Shown one piece after another: positions 24,452 to 33,030 of a DNA stretch of 64,000 bases. This DNA comes from DASUCS01 sp041166385. GTDB taxonomy: Bacteria > Actinomycetota > Acidimicrobiia > Acidimicrobiales > JACDCH01. The notes beneath the pieces are model-generated. The model did not search any database. It was given only the letters and a program-made list of their open reading frames with translations, and was not told where the DNA came from. Both the position numbers and the translations under genes were made by a program. The stretch spans positions 5,527 to 69,526 of the forward strand of contig JBEEFW010000101.1 of NCBI GenBank assembly GCA_041166385.1, in the 5' to 3' direction. Position 1 is the stretch's first letter. The number at the start of each line of letters is the position of its first letter.

Positions 24452-25924
24452 TCACTCACCAGTTGCGTTGATGGCGCCGGCATCGCCGGCGCCATCGGCG
24501 CGTTCATCTATCCGATCGGCGGGCGACTTGCCGGAGTCAACTTCGTTGTATGTCCAGTCGGGTTGCTTGCGAAGTTGGCGCTCGTCGATGAGCACGGCTT
24601 CGCCCTGCAGGTCGAGGATCTCCGCGATGGGAAAGCTGTCGACTGGCTCGGTCGTGCCGTCGGCGTGGGCGCGGAACTGGCCGTGGAACTCGGCGATGAT
24701 GCTGCGCACCACGGTCTGATGTTGTTGAGCGAGGAAGCACCGCGCGCCGTCGGTGACGGTGTCGAGCTTCTCGAGCACCACGTCGAGATCCTCAGGTTCC
24801 CCGTCAGACCGGCGCATGCGGTCGAGCCCGGCGGCGATGCTCTTGCCATCGTCCTTGCACGGCGTGCACTGCCCGCACGACTCCACCGCCAAGAACCGGG
24901 AGACACCGTGAGCGACGGCGACGAAATCGGTGTCGTCGTCGAATACGAGGAATCCACACGATCCGAGTCCGCTGCCCGCAGCGGCCATGTCTTCGTACGT
25001 GAGCGGCACGTCGAGATGCTCCGCAGTCAGGATCGCGTTGGAGACACCGCCGAGCACGGCGACGATGTCCCGCCCCTTGCGTGGTCCGCCAGCGATGATG
25101 TGGATCGCATCGCGCAGGGTGGTCCCCATCGGGATCTCGCCCACCGCATCGCGCTGCACAGCCCCACTGATGGTGCACACGATCGTGCCCGGCGACTTCT
25201 CGGTGCCGACTTCACGGAACCATTCAGTGCCGCGCGCCGCGATCGCTGGGAGGTTGGCCACGGTCTCGACGTTGTTCACGAGCGTGGGAGCGACGTCGGT
25301 CGCCTCGGCGCCCTCGTCCACTCCTTGCCGCCAAGGCGGCGCGACCCGCGGGAACGGTTCGCGGCCGTCGATCACTTCGAGCAACGCCGTCTCTTCGCCG
25401 TATAGGTACGACGCCGGACCTTGCTCGACATCGATGTTGATGCCGTCCGCCCACCCCGCAGCCTTGATCTCGTCGATCGCGCGGCGTAGGCCCGCAAGCT
25501 CCTTCTCGAACGACGCCTTCAATCCGAAGATGATCCAGTTCCCGCCGACTGCGGATGCCGCGATGAGCGCACCCTCGACCACTTGATAGGGGTTGTGGCG
25601 GAGGATCGCTCGATCCTTGAACGTGCCGGGCTCGCCCTCGGCGGCGTTGATCACGACGGGCGTCGTGAGCCCGTTGGTGTGGTACTCGAGCACGGTGCGC
25701 CATTTGGTCGCCGTCGGGAATCCGGCTCCGCCGCGACCGCGCAGGCCCGCCGCGTCCACCGTCGCCACGAGGGCCTCCGAGCCCATGCGCCGGGCGGCGT
25801 CGAGGCCCTGACCTCCGCCCTGTTCGATCCATAGCTTCAGCGAGGTCACCGGGCTGCCAGCGAGCAGCCGTTCATGGGTCATGGTTTTTGCCACAGACCG
25901 GTGTTCCCCGAGGGCAGGGCTCAC
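24452..25924 (-). CDS. NuoF-like NADH-binding iron-sulfur flavoprotein
   Basis: A 490-residue homologue of the 51-kDa NADH-binding subunit of complex I and of NAD-dependent hydrogenase or formate dehydrogenase. FMN/NADH elements are GLRGRGGAGFPTATKW near residues 61-76, the NAAEGEPGTFKDR motif near 92-104 and YLYGEETALLE near 169-179; the 4Fe-4S cysteines are in SCGQCTPCKDDGKS near 356-369, with a fourth cysteine in GARCFLAQQ. The rest of complex I is absent here. The GTG at 25924 overlaps the PIG-L stop as GTGA; an ATG at 25882 is an alternative. Its place in a cofC operon suggests a link to deazaflavin or redox-cofactor electron transfer (inference). Confidence 0.85.
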   Translation of the reverse strand: MSPALGEHRSVAKTMTHERLLAGSPVTSLKLWIEQGGGQGLDAARRMGSEALVATVDAAGLRGRGGAGFPTATKWRTVLEYHTNGLTTPVVINAAEGEPGTFKDRAILRHNPYQVVEGALIAASAVGGNWIIFGLKASFEKELAGLRRAIDEIKAAGWADGINIDVEQGPASYLYGEETALLEVIDGREPFPRVAPPWRQGVDEGAEATDVAPTLVNNVETVANLPAIAARGTEWFREVGTEKSPGTIVCTISGAVQRDAVGEIPMGTTLRDAIHIIAGGPRKGRDIVAVLGGVSNAILTAEHLDVPLTYEDMAAAGSGLGSCGFLVFDDDTDFVAVAHGVSRFLAVESCGQCTPCKDDGKSIAAGLDRMRRSDGEPEDLDVVLEKLDTVTDGARCFLAQQHQTVVRSIIAEFHGQFRAHADGTTEPVDSFPIAEILDLQGEAVLIDERQLRKQPDWTYNEVDSGKSPADRIDERADGAGDAGAINATGE

Positions 25925-26649
25925 AAGTCGTCGATGCGCTTGAAGCCCTCTCCATAGGCCATGCCGGCCGTGCGGCCAAAGGTCGCCAGCCCGTCGAGTA
26001 CGCGCCGTCGGAAGCGCTCGCGCTGCGCGTCTTCGTCAGCCGCGCCCACCTCGATGTGCATCGTTGACCGCAGCTGTGTCCGGTGCTCGAGCAACGCGGC
26101 GAGCTTCGCGTCGACGAACGGCGTGACATCTTCGACGTGATCGACCTCGTCGGCCTCCCACAACAGCAGCGTGGACGGACGCCAGTGGTCGATCCCCTGT
26201 TCAGGAAAGAAGTGCGGATCGCGGGCCGCGACGATGCCGTCGACGGCGAGCTGACCGGCATGGCGGTGGTCGGGGTGCAGGCGGTAGCGCCGCCATGGGT
26301 CGTGACCGAGCACGACCTCAGGTTTCAGCTCACGGATGACGCGGGCGACCTGTTCGCGCTCGACCAGTCCGGACTGCAGCTCGCCGTCGACATGTCCCAG
26401 GAACACCACGTCGCCGGTCGCGCCGAGTGCCTTCGCCGCGGCGCGCTGCTCGTCTTGCCGGAGTGCGACGAGCGCGACGATGTCGTCGCTCGGATCCCAC
26501 GAACCCTTCGATCCATCCGTGCACACGAGGTGATGGACGACGCACCCACGCGCGGCCCACTTCGCGAGGGTGCCACCGCAACCGAACTCGACGTCGTCGG
26601 CATGTGCGGCGATGGCCAATGCCGAGGCCGGCGTCGCGAGGTCACGCAT
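25921..26649 (-). CDS. PIG-L family zinc-dependent deacetylase
   Basis: A 242-residue LmbE/PIG-L protein. The zinc motif is AHADDVEFGCGGTLAKWA near residues 14-31 (canonical AHPDD with A for P), and HPDHRHAG near 130-137 gives the third ligand and catalytic histidine. Relatives include MshB and Mca of mycothiol metabolism and GlcNAc-type deacetylases; this one lacks features to tell them apart. It sits between cofC (8-bp overlap) and the NuoF-like gene (4-bp overlap), so all three are one translational unit. A deacetylase next to an F420 gene is not part of the known F420 pathway. Confidence 0.85.
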   Translation of the reverse strand: MRDLATPASALAIAAHADDVEFGCGGTLAKWAARGCVVHHLVCTDGSKGSWDPSDDIVALVALRQDEQRAAAKALGATGDVVFLGHVDGELQSGLVEREQVARVIRELKPEVVLGHDPWRRYRLHPDHRHAGQLAVDGIVAARDPHFFPEQGIDHWRPSTLLLWEADEVDHVEDVTPFVDAKLAALLEHRTQLRSTMHIEVGAADEDAQRERFRRRVLDGLATFGRTAGMAYGEGFKRIDDL

Positions 26650-27193
26650 CTGTCGGCAGCTCGAGATCTGCGGGCACGTCGACGTCCCATCCGAGACGAG
26701 GGTCGCGCAACACGCGATACGGCAGTCGAAGGCGGTCGGCTTCGTCGCGGTGTCGGGTGAACGAGCCCGGCCCGTACGCGAACGTGAAGCCGACGCGCGT
26801 CGGGATGCAGAGCACGTTCGTGCCGTCGTCGTGCCGGTCGGGGACGAGCGTGATGCCGGCGAACCCGGTGACGCGGGTGAGGTCGTCGGCCAAGGGGAGG
26901 TCGCCGTGCGCGACCACGACCTCGATGGCGTTGTCGTCGCGCGTCAGCTTTTCGACGCCGTCGGTCACGGCGCCGTTCAGGCCGAGCCCGGGACGCCAGA
27001 TGACGGCGGCACCATTGGCCTCCGCCCACTCGGCTACCTCACGGTCGTCGCACACCACCGACACGGGCAGCGACCCCGCCGCTGCCAGTACACGGGTGGC
27101 CATCGTGCGGGCCAGCTCGGCGCGTTGTGGCTCCGACAGCGCAGGCGCGAGCCGGACCTTCGCCTGCCGGAACGACTTCACCGGGACGAGCAC
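26642..27193 (-). CDS. cofC: 2-phospho-L-lactate/phosphoenolpyruvate guanylyltransferase
   Basis: A 183-residue MobA-like nucleotidyltransferase matching CofC/FbiD. The start VLVPVKSFRQAKVRLAP contains the GTP-binding Lys/Arg pattern, VVVAHGDLPLADDL holds the metal aspartate, and NVLCIPTRVGFTFAYGPGSF is the conserved substrate-binding stretch. In Actinobacteria FbiD makes enolpyruvyl-diphospho-5'-guanosine, the first committed step of coenzyme F420. The GTG at 27193 begins at the conserved strand and a TAGCCT-like box lies shortly upstream. ATGs at 27256 and 27253 would add about 20 residues. It heads a three-gene operon. The other F420 genes (fbiA, fbiB, fbiC) are not in the window. Confidence 0.88.
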   Translation of the reverse strand: MLVPVKSFRQAKVRLAPALSEPQRAELARTMATRVLAAAGSLPVSVVCDDREVAEWAEANGAAVIWRPGLGLNGAVTDGVEKLTRDDNAIEVVVAHGDLPLADDLTRVTGFAGITLVPDRHDDGTNVLCIPTRVGFTFAYGPGSFTRHRDEADRLRLPYRVLRDPRLGWDVDVPADLELPTDA

Positions 27194-27263
27194 GTGGGTA
27201 GCCGCGATGAGACGAAGGCTACGCTGCTCGGAAGTTTCCCGACTTCCCTGCATCATCTTGTTC

Positions 27264-27304
27264 TTGCGCTGTCTGGCCACCGTATGAGGGGTTGAGCAGC
27301 GCAA
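27264..27304. repeat. 41-bp terminal inverted repeat, left copy
   Basis: Begins TTGCG, has the 16-bp core CCACCGTATGAGGGGT (27277-27292) and ends GCAGCGCAA. The reverse complement of 28244-28284 matches it at 33 of 41 positions, with the core and the last nine bases identical. Together they bracket the nuclease-like gene. Each copy also has TTGCG and CGCAA at its own ends. Confidence 0.85.
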
Positions 27305-27326
27305 TTTCACAGGGAAGGGGTGGCTC

Positions 27327-28256
27327 GTGGCCGACTCCATGTCGCGAGCGCTCGTTGTTGCTCAACGGCAACAGGGCGTGATCACACGCACACAGGCGCT
27401 CGAAGCCGGACTGCACAGGCGCGCGATCGACCGACTGATCGCGGGCGGGCGTTGGGAGATCGTGGCCCGTGGCGTCTACCGCGTGCTCGGATCGCCGAGA
27501 AGTTGGGAACAGCGTGCGCTCGGCCTGGTTCTCGCTGCGGGTGACGATGCCGTCGTATCGCACCGATCGGCGGCGCACGTGTACGGCCTTGATGGATTCG
27601 GACCACCCGGCCGCATCGAGATCACGACTGCGCGTCATCGCCGCCATTCGATTGTTGGAGCCACCGTGCACGAGTCACTCGATCCGCACTTGCTCGGAAC
27701 GCGTCTTCGTCACGGCATTCCTGTGACAGGGCCGGCGCGCACGATTCTCGATGTGTGCTGGGTGGCCGACGACGATCTCACCGCGCTCGGAGCGCTCGAC
27801 GAGATGTTGCGACGACGCTTGGTCACGTGGGCGAAGCTGTGGGAGTGCCTCGTCGTTCATGCTCGGCGGGGGCGTAACGGTGTCGCTCGGTTCCGACGCA
27901 TCTTGTTGAAGCGGTGGGGCAAACGCGGCCCCCGCGGGGTCTTCGTCCGAACGGTGCAGTCATTGCTCGACGATGCTGGACTGCCAGAGCCCATCGCAGA
28001 ACACGGGGTGAAGCTCAGCAACGCGAACTACCGCCTCGATCTCGCCTATCCAGACGCGATGGTCGCCATCGAGCTGGACGACAAGGAGTCACATCTCACC
28101 GACAAGGCCTTTGAGGAGGATCCTGTTCGAGAGAACCGTCTCAAGCTCGCGGGGTGGCTGGTGCTTCGATACACGTGGGATCGTCTCATCAACGAGCCGA
28201 ACGTCATCGTCGACGAAGTGCGGGAGGCGCTGCGCGTTCGTTCTTGCGCTGCCTGA
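27327..28256 (+). CDS. AbiEi-like antitoxin N-domain fused to a DUF559 (Vsr-like) nuclease domain
   Basis: A 309-residue protein. Residues 5-60 (VVAQRQQGVITRTQALEAGLHRRAIDRLIAGGRWEIVARGVYRV, in parts) form the winged-helix found at the N-terminus of AbiEi antitoxins. The middle has SHRSAAHVYGLDGF and GPARTILDVC, and the C-terminal 100 residues (YRLDLAYPDAMVAIELDD, then ENRLKLAGWLVLRYTWDRL) match the DUF559/Vsr-like PD-(D/E)XK nuclease core, with Asp in RLDLAYP and Glu in AIELDD. The GTG at 27327 follows GAAGGGG by 6 nt. The gene is framed by 41-bp inverted repeats, and its stop codon lies inside the right one. No AbiEii toxin gene is adjacent. Confidence 0.8.
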   Translation: MADSMSRALVVAQRQQGVITRTQALEAGLHRRAIDRLIAGGRWEIVARGVYRVLGSPRSWEQRALGLVLAAGDDAVVSHRSAAHVYGLDGFGPPGRIEITTARHRRHSIVGATVHESLDPHLLGTRLRHGIPVTGPARTILDVCWVADDDLTALGALDEMLRRRLVTWAKLWECLVVHARRGRNGVARFRRILLKRWGKRGPRGVFVRTVQSLLDDAGLPEPIAEHGVKLSNANYRLDLAYPDAMVAIELDDKESHLTDKAFEEDPVRENRLKLAGWLVLRYTWDRLINEPNVIVDEVREALRVRSCAA

Positions 28257-28284
28257 CCCCTCATACGGTGGTCAACCGACGCAA
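28244..28284. repeat. 41-bp terminal inverted repeat, right copy
   Basis: Carries ACCCCTCATACGGTGG (28256-28271), the reverse complement of the core in the left repeat, between TTGCGCTGC and CGCAA. It overlaps the last codons and the TGA (28254-28256) of the nuclease-like gene and ends 37 nt before gpsA. Confidence 0.85.
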
Positions 28285-28307
28285 TTTCGTGGGACGGCCT
28301 TCCGCTC

Positions 28308-28313
28308 TAACCT
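28308..28313 (+). promoter_or_regulatory. -10 box (TAACCT) of gpsA
   Basis: TAACCT ends 7 nt before the gpsA ATG and no Shine-Dalgarno is present, as expected for a leaderless transcript. Confidence 0.55.
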
Positions 28314-28320
28314 GCTCGGC

Positions 28321-29322
28321 ATGTCGATCCGGGTGGCGGTCATCGGGGCGGGCTCATGGGGGACAACCGTTGCCCATCTCGCGGCGCACAACGCGCCGAC
28401 CACGCTGTGGGCGCGCAGTCCGGAGCTGGCCGAGGAGATCAGCACGGACCACCACAACAGCAAGTACCTCGAGGGCTACAAGCTCCACCAGGATCTGCGG
28501 GCGACGAGCACGCTCGAGGAAGCGGTGAGCCTCTCGGACCTGCTCGTGATGGGCATCCCGTCGCACGGGTTCCGCGAGTCGCTCGAAGCGTGCGCGAAGT
28601 GGATACGACCCTGGGTACCGGTCGTGAGCCTCACCAAGGGCCTCGAGGCGGGCACGAAGTTGCGCATGAGCCAAGTGGTGCACGAGGTGTTGCCTGGTCA
28701 TCCCGTCGCCGTGCTCACTGGACCGAACCTGGCCAAGGAGATCCTCGCCGGGCAGGCGGCGGCCGCGGTGGTGGCGATGGCCGACGACTTCATTGCCTCT
28801 GAGTTGCAGAGCATCTTCGCCTCGAGCCTGTTCCGCGTGTACCTCAACCGCGATGTGATCGGTTCGGAGATGGGGGGCGTGTTGAAGAACGTGATCGCGA
28901 TCGCGGCGGGTATGGCCGACGGCGTCGGCGCGGGCGACAACACGCGCGCCGCGGTGATGACCCGCGGCCTCGCAGAGATCACACGGCTCGGCGTGGCGAT
29001 GGGCGGCGACCCGATGACGTTCGCCGGCCTGGCCGGCATGGGCGACCTGCTCGCCACCTGCATGAGCCAGCAGAGCCGCAATCGCTACGTCGGCGAGCAG
29101 TTGGGCAAGGGCCGGCCGATCGACGAGATCATCGCGGAGATGAACCAGGTGGCCGAAGGCGTCAAGAGCTGTCGCACGGTGCTCGAACTGGCGGACGAGC
29201 ACGATGTCGAGATGCCGATCGCCGCGTCGGTCGTCGGTGTGGTGCATGGTGGGGATACGGCGTTCGACGCGTATCGCGGGCTGGTCAGCCGCAAGCCCAC
29301 ACACGAACGTCACCCTGGATGA
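28321..29322 (+). CDS. gpsA: NAD(P)-dependent glycerol-3-phosphate dehydrogenase
   Basis: A 333-residue GpsA, which reduces dihydroxyacetone phosphate to sn-glycerol 3-phosphate for phospholipid synthesis. The nucleotide-binding motif VIGAGSWGTTVAHLAA is at residues 7-22, the SLTKGLE motif with the substrate lysine near 103, GPNLAKEI near 138, and LKNVIAIAAGMADGVGAGDN near 187-206 with the catalytic lysine. The ATG at 28321 has a TAACCT box 7 nt upstream. It heads an overlapping operon with a glycosidase-like gene (ATGA, 4 bp) and an adenylate cyclase. Confidence 0.93.
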   Translation: MSIRVAVIGAGSWGTTVAHLAAHNAPTTLWARSPELAEEISTDHHNSKYLEGYKLHQDLRATSTLEEAVSLSDLLVMGIPSHGFRESLEACAKWIRPWVPVVSLTKGLEAGTKLRMSQVVHEVLPGHPVAVLTGPNLAKEILAGQAAAAVVAMADDFIASELQSIFASSLFRVYLNRDVIGSEMGGVLKNVIAIAAGMADGVGAGDNTRAAVMTRGLAEITRLGVAMGGDPMTFAGLAGMGDLLATCMSQQSRNRYVGEQLGKGRPIDEIIAEMNQVAEGVKSCRTVLELADEHDVEMPIAASVVGVVHGGDTAFDAYRGLVSRKPTHERHPG

Positions 29323-31661
29323 GCAGACTTCGCACCTTCGCGGTCCGGCGCGTCATGGGCCGCCTGCGCATCGACGACGACATCGTCCGCCACCTGTCGA
29401 CCTTCCAGCGACTGGGCGAGAAGTTCGACCTGGAGTCGCCCGGCGAGATGCTCCCCATCGGTGCCCGCACGGTCTTTCGCGCGCTACGCACGCGCGCGGC
29501 GGCGCAGATCGGGCCGGACTGGGTGTGGCCGTACTGGCTCGAGAACCAGCTCGACCCCACGTCGCCGGCCTTCGTGCCGCGCGGCCACCTCCCGTTCCTC
29601 ACCAACGTCACCGCCCGCAACTGGACGGCCATCGGGAACGTCGCGTCGACCTGGGAGGCCATCGTCGATCCCCGGGGTCTCGTCACCACGTGGTTCGACG
29701 GCTGGTCGCTCGACTGGTGGATCGGCGGCGACGATCGCTGGTACCTCCCGTCGCGCGAACAGCCGTCGCGCATGCGTCAGCGACTCGTCGGCGCGTCGCC
29801 GGTGGTCGAGACCGTGATGCGGATCCCAGGCGGTGAGGCCGTGCATCGCGCCTATTCGATCGTCGGAGACGACGAGCTGGTGATCGTCGAGATCGAGAAT
29901 CGTTCGCGAGTTCCGTTCGCGGTCGCGCTCGCGGTGCGGCCGTACAACCCGGAAGGGCTCGCGGTCATCGAGCGCATCGAGCTCCACGACGAGACCACCG
30001 TGACGGTCGACGGCCGCCCTGCGCTCCTGCTGCCGAAGGCGCCGGCGCGGGTCGCGGCGTCGACGTTTCACGAAGGGGACAGCGCAGCCACCGTGATGAG
30101 CGGCACCGCAGCCTCGGCCGACGCGTTCCCCAAACGTCTACGCGACGAAGCGGGCATGGCCCAGGCCGCGTTCATCTACCCGCTGCCGCACACCGCAACG
30201 TTGCGCGTCGCATTGCCGATGGTCGCGTCGAAACGAACGCGCCGTCGGGGCCTCACGCGCCGCCGGGTCGAGCGGGCGCCGTCATACCCGACGGCGATCC
30301 CGTCGCCCGATCAGGTGGCCCGCGGATGGGCGGCGCAATCGAGCGGCGGGATGCGCCTCGTCCTTCCGGACGAGCGCCTGCAAGAGGCGGTCGACGCCAA
30401 CTGCCGCTTCCTCCTCGTGTTGCACGACGGCGCCGACATCACGCCGGGACCGAGCACGTACCACCGGTTCTGGTTCCGCGACGCGGCGTTCCTCGTGGCC
30501 GCGCTCGACCGTTATGGGTTCCACGCGCAAGCGGCGGAGGTGCTCGCCTCGTATCCGGGCCGCCAGCGCGTCGATGGATTCTTCCTGAGCCAGCCGCGGG
30601 AGTGGGACGCGAACGGTTGTGCGTTGTGGGTGCTGGCGGAGCACTGGCGGCTCACGCGCGATCGCGAGCTGCTCGACGCGGTCGTTGGTTCGGTGGCGAA
30701 GGGCGCGCACTGGATCGAGCGCAAGCGGGGGAGCAAGCGGAAGCGGGCACCCGAGCTGTACGGGCTGTTGCCCGCGGGCGTGTCCGCCGAGCACCTCGGG
30801 CCGTTCGACTACTTCTTCTGGGACGACTTCTGGGGCGTCGCCGGTCTGCGCGCCGCGGCCGAGTTGCTCGAGGCGGCCGGTGAGACGGCGGCGGCCGCCG
30901 ATGTGCGTCGCGATGCGGACTCCTTCTGGGCCGACGTGAAGGCGTCGCTCGGCATCGTGGCCAACCGCTTGGGGAGCGACGCGATCCCGGCTGGGCCTCG
31001 ACGCCGGCTTGACGCCGGCGTCATCGGCTCGCTCGTCGCGTGCGATCCGTTGCATCTGCTGCCGGGGGACGACCCGCGCGTCCGCGCCACGATCGATGTG
31101 GTGCGCGATCGGTTCACGCTGGGCGACGCGTTCTATCAAGCGATCAGCCACACCGGGCTCGGCACGTACCTCACGCTGCAGGTCGCCGCCATCGAGCTCG
31201 AGGTCGGCGATCGGCGCGCGCTCGACCGGCTGCAATGGTTGATGGACGCGGCGACGCCGACGTGGACGTGGCCGGAGGCGATCCATCCCCGTCTTCCGGG
31301 CGGGTGCATGGGCGACGGTCACCACGGTTGGGCCGCGGCCGACTTCCTGTCGTTCGTGCGGCACATGCTCCTTCGCGAGACCGGCACGACGGAGCCAGGG
31401 CTCGCGCTGTGCTCGATGATCCCCGACGACTGGTGGGGCCGTGGGATCGAGGTCCACGACGCGCCGACGCATTTCGGACGCATGTCATACGCCGTGCGCT
31501 GGCACGGCGATCGTCCGGCGCTGCTGTGGGAACTCGAGCCCTTCGACGGCGTCGGTCGCGTGCGCCTCACCGCACCGGGGCTCGATCCGACGTGGTCGAG
31601 CGAGGAGCTTCGCGGTGACGCTCTTCTGGCTCCGGTACCCGCAAAGGAGGCCGTCGGGTGA
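29319..31661 (+). CDS. six-hairpin (glycogen debranching or trehalase-like) glycosidase
   Basis: A 780-residue protein. Its N-terminal half (about 60-310) is beta-rich, and the C-terminal half (about 340-760) is an alpha/alpha six-hairpin barrel with the sequences YHRFWFRDAAFLVAALDRYG, REWDANGCALWVLAEHW and YFFWDDFWGVAGL, and a late ISHTGLGTYLTLQVA. WFRDA and WDDFWG are positions where GH15/GH63-like and amylo-alpha-1,6-glucosidase-like enzymes carry a catalytic acid or base. The substrate is probably an alpha-glucan or disaccharide, but no family is certain. It is coupled to gpsA and overlaps the cyclase start (GTGA). Confidence 0.7.
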   Translation: MSRLRTFAVRRVMGRLRIDDDIVRHLSTFQRLGEKFDLESPGEMLPIGARTVFRALRTRAAAQIGPDWVWPYWLENQLDPTSPAFVPRGHLPFLTNVTARNWTAIGNVASTWEAIVDPRGLVTTWFDGWSLDWWIGGDDRWYLPSREQPSRMRQRLVGASPVVETVMRIPGGEAVHRAYSIVGDDELVIVEIENRSRVPFAVALAVRPYNPEGLAVIERIELHDETTVTVDGRPALLLPKAPARVAASTFHEGDSAATVMSGTAASADAFPKRLRDEAGMAQAAFIYPLPHTATLRVALPMVASKRTRRRGLTRRRVERAPSYPTAIPSPDQVARGWAAQSSGGMRLVLPDERLQEAVDANCRFLLVLHDGADITPGPSTYHRFWFRDAAFLVAALDRYGFHAQAAEVLASYPGRQRVDGFFLSQPREWDANGCALWVLAEHWRLTRDRELLDAVVGSVAKGAHWIERKRGSKRKRAPELYGLLPAGVSAEHLGPFDYFFWDDFWGVAGLRAAAELLEAAGETAAAADVRRDADSFWADVKASLGIVANRLGSDAIPAGPRRRLDAGVIGSLVACDPLHLLPGDDPRVRATIDVVRDRFTLGDAFYQAISHTGLGTYLTLQVAAIELEVGDRRALDRLQWLMDAATPTWTWPEAIHPRLPGGCMGDGHHGWAAADFLSFVRHMLLRETGTTEPGLALCSMIPDDWWGRGIEVHDAPTHFGRMSYAVRWHGDRPALLWELEPFDGVGRVRLTAPGLDPTWSSEELRGDALLAPVPAKEAVG

Positions 31662-32833
31662 GCACGAGCTTCCAAACGCTGCGCCAGGTCGTCGAAGCGC
31701 TCGGGGTTCCGCAGGACGAGATCGAAAAGGCCGAGGCCGACGGCACGCTCGGCCTGTTGCTCGTCGACCGCATGATCCTCGCCGACACGGACCCGAAGTA
31801 CACGCAGAGCGACGTCGCCAAGCTCAGCGGGCTCGGCGAGGAGGCCGCTCGGTTCTGGCGGGCATTGGGCTTCCCCGATCCCGGTCCCGAGGATCGCATC
31901 TTCAGCGACCTCGACATCGAGATGCTCAAGCTCGTCGAGCAGTTCGTCACCCTCCGGCTGATCGAGCACGACGAAGCGCTGCAGATGGCGCGCGTCATCG
32001 GTTCGTCGATGGCCCGGGTCGCGTCCGCCCAGATCGATGCCATCGAGTCTCGGATCGACGAACCGACGTTCCAGGACGGCACGGAGCCGGGGGTGTTGCG
32101 GGCGCGCTTTCTGGTGCCGGCCATGCCGCGCATCCTCGAGTACACGTGGAAGCGCCACCTCCAGGTCGCCGCGCGTCGCCGTATGGTCCGGGAAACGGGC
32201 GCGGCGGAGGGCAATCGCGCCCAGGCCGTGGGTTTCGCCGACCTGGTCGGCTTCACGGCGCTCTCGCAACAGCTCAGCGATCACGAGTTGGCCGCCGTCG
32301 TCGATCGTTTCGAGGCGACGGCCTACGACATCGTCGGATCGTTGGGTGGGCGTGTCATCAAGATGATCGGCGACGAAGTCATGTTCGCGGTGGACGACGT
32401 CGCGACTGCCGTGGAGATCGCCTTGTCATTGGCGGAGGCGTATCACGACGACGAATCGTTGTCGGATGTGCGCGTCGGGCTCGCCTACGGACCGGTGCTC
32501 GAGCGTGAAGGCGATCTCTTCGGCCCAACCGTGAACCTCGCGAGCCGGATCGTGTCCATCGCGTATGCCGCATCCGTTGTTGTGTCGTCGGACATCCATG
32601 ACGCGCTGGTCGACGACGAGCGACTCCAATGGAAGTCACTGCGGACCCGCCAGCTGAAAGACATCGGACGAGTGCACCTCTGGACCGTTCGTCGAATCGG
32701 GGACGCGTTCGAACGCGAGGGTGTGCGAGAGCGGGCTCGCCGCCGCCGGGGCACGATCCGCGACAAGGTGACCGAGGTCATGGAGCGGCGCGCCGCCGCC
32801 GACGACGACACGAAGGACGGCGAGGAGGAATGA
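31658..32833 (+). CDS. class III adenylate cyclase with N-terminal sensor domain
   Basis: A 391-residue protein with a helical N-terminal domain (about 1-170) and a class III nucleotide cyclase domain (about 180-345). The cyclase motifs are VGFADLVGFTALSQQL with a metal aspartate, KMIGDEVMFAV with the second aspartate, GLAYGPVLEREGDLFGPTVNLASRI, and VSSDIHDAL. The overall form resembles mycobacterial Rv1264, whose N-domain inhibits the catalytic domain except at low pH; that comparison is from memory of the family, not a search. The GTG start overlaps the glycosidase stop (GTGA). A terminator-like hairpin follows at 32850. Confidence 0.85.
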   Translation: MSTSFQTLRQVVEALGVPQDEIEKAEADGTLGLLLVDRMILADTDPKYTQSDVAKLSGLGEEAARFWRALGFPDPGPEDRIFSDLDIEMLKLVEQFVTLRLIEHDEALQMARVIGSSMARVASAQIDAIESRIDEPTFQDGTEPGVLRARFLVPAMPRILEYTWKRHLQVAARRRMVRETGAAEGNRAQAVGFADLVGFTALSQQLSDHELAAVVDRFEATAYDIVGSLGGRVIKMIGDEVMFAVDDVATAVEIALSLAEAYHDDESLSDVRVGLAYGPVLEREGDLFGPTVNLASRIVSIAYAASVVVSSDIHDALVDDERLQWKSLRTRQLKDIGRVHLWTVRRIGDAFEREGVRERARRRRGTIRDKVTEVMERRAAADDDTKDGEEE

Positions 32834-32849
32834 CGCTCGGGGCGCGACG

Positions 32850-32877
32850 AAGGCCCCAACTGGGCAGGCGGGGCCTT
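32850..32877 (+). terminator. hairpin after the gpsA-glycosidase-cyclase operon
   Basis: AAGGCCCC (32850-32857) pairs with GGGGCCTT (32870-32877) around a 12-nt loop, 17 nt after the cyclase stop. There is no long T-run. The rest of 32834-33030 contains no gene that I can support. Confidence 0.55.
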
Positions 32878-33030
32878 ACGCACGCTGCGACCAGGATCTC
32901 AGGTTGGCGGAACCCATGACCGTGCCGAGGTGCTTCGTCGCACGGCAGACAGGGTCCAGGCCAGCCGGTTGGGGTGTGGAACCACCCTGCCCATGTTGTA
33001 TCGCGTCGAGATCGGAGTAGACAACGGCGG

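Noticed and set aside
27240..28290. The inverted-repeat cassette as a known insertion sequence
   Set aside because: The encoded protein has no transposase motif (no DDE, HUH or serine recombinase signature) that I can see; only a nuclease-type core is visible.
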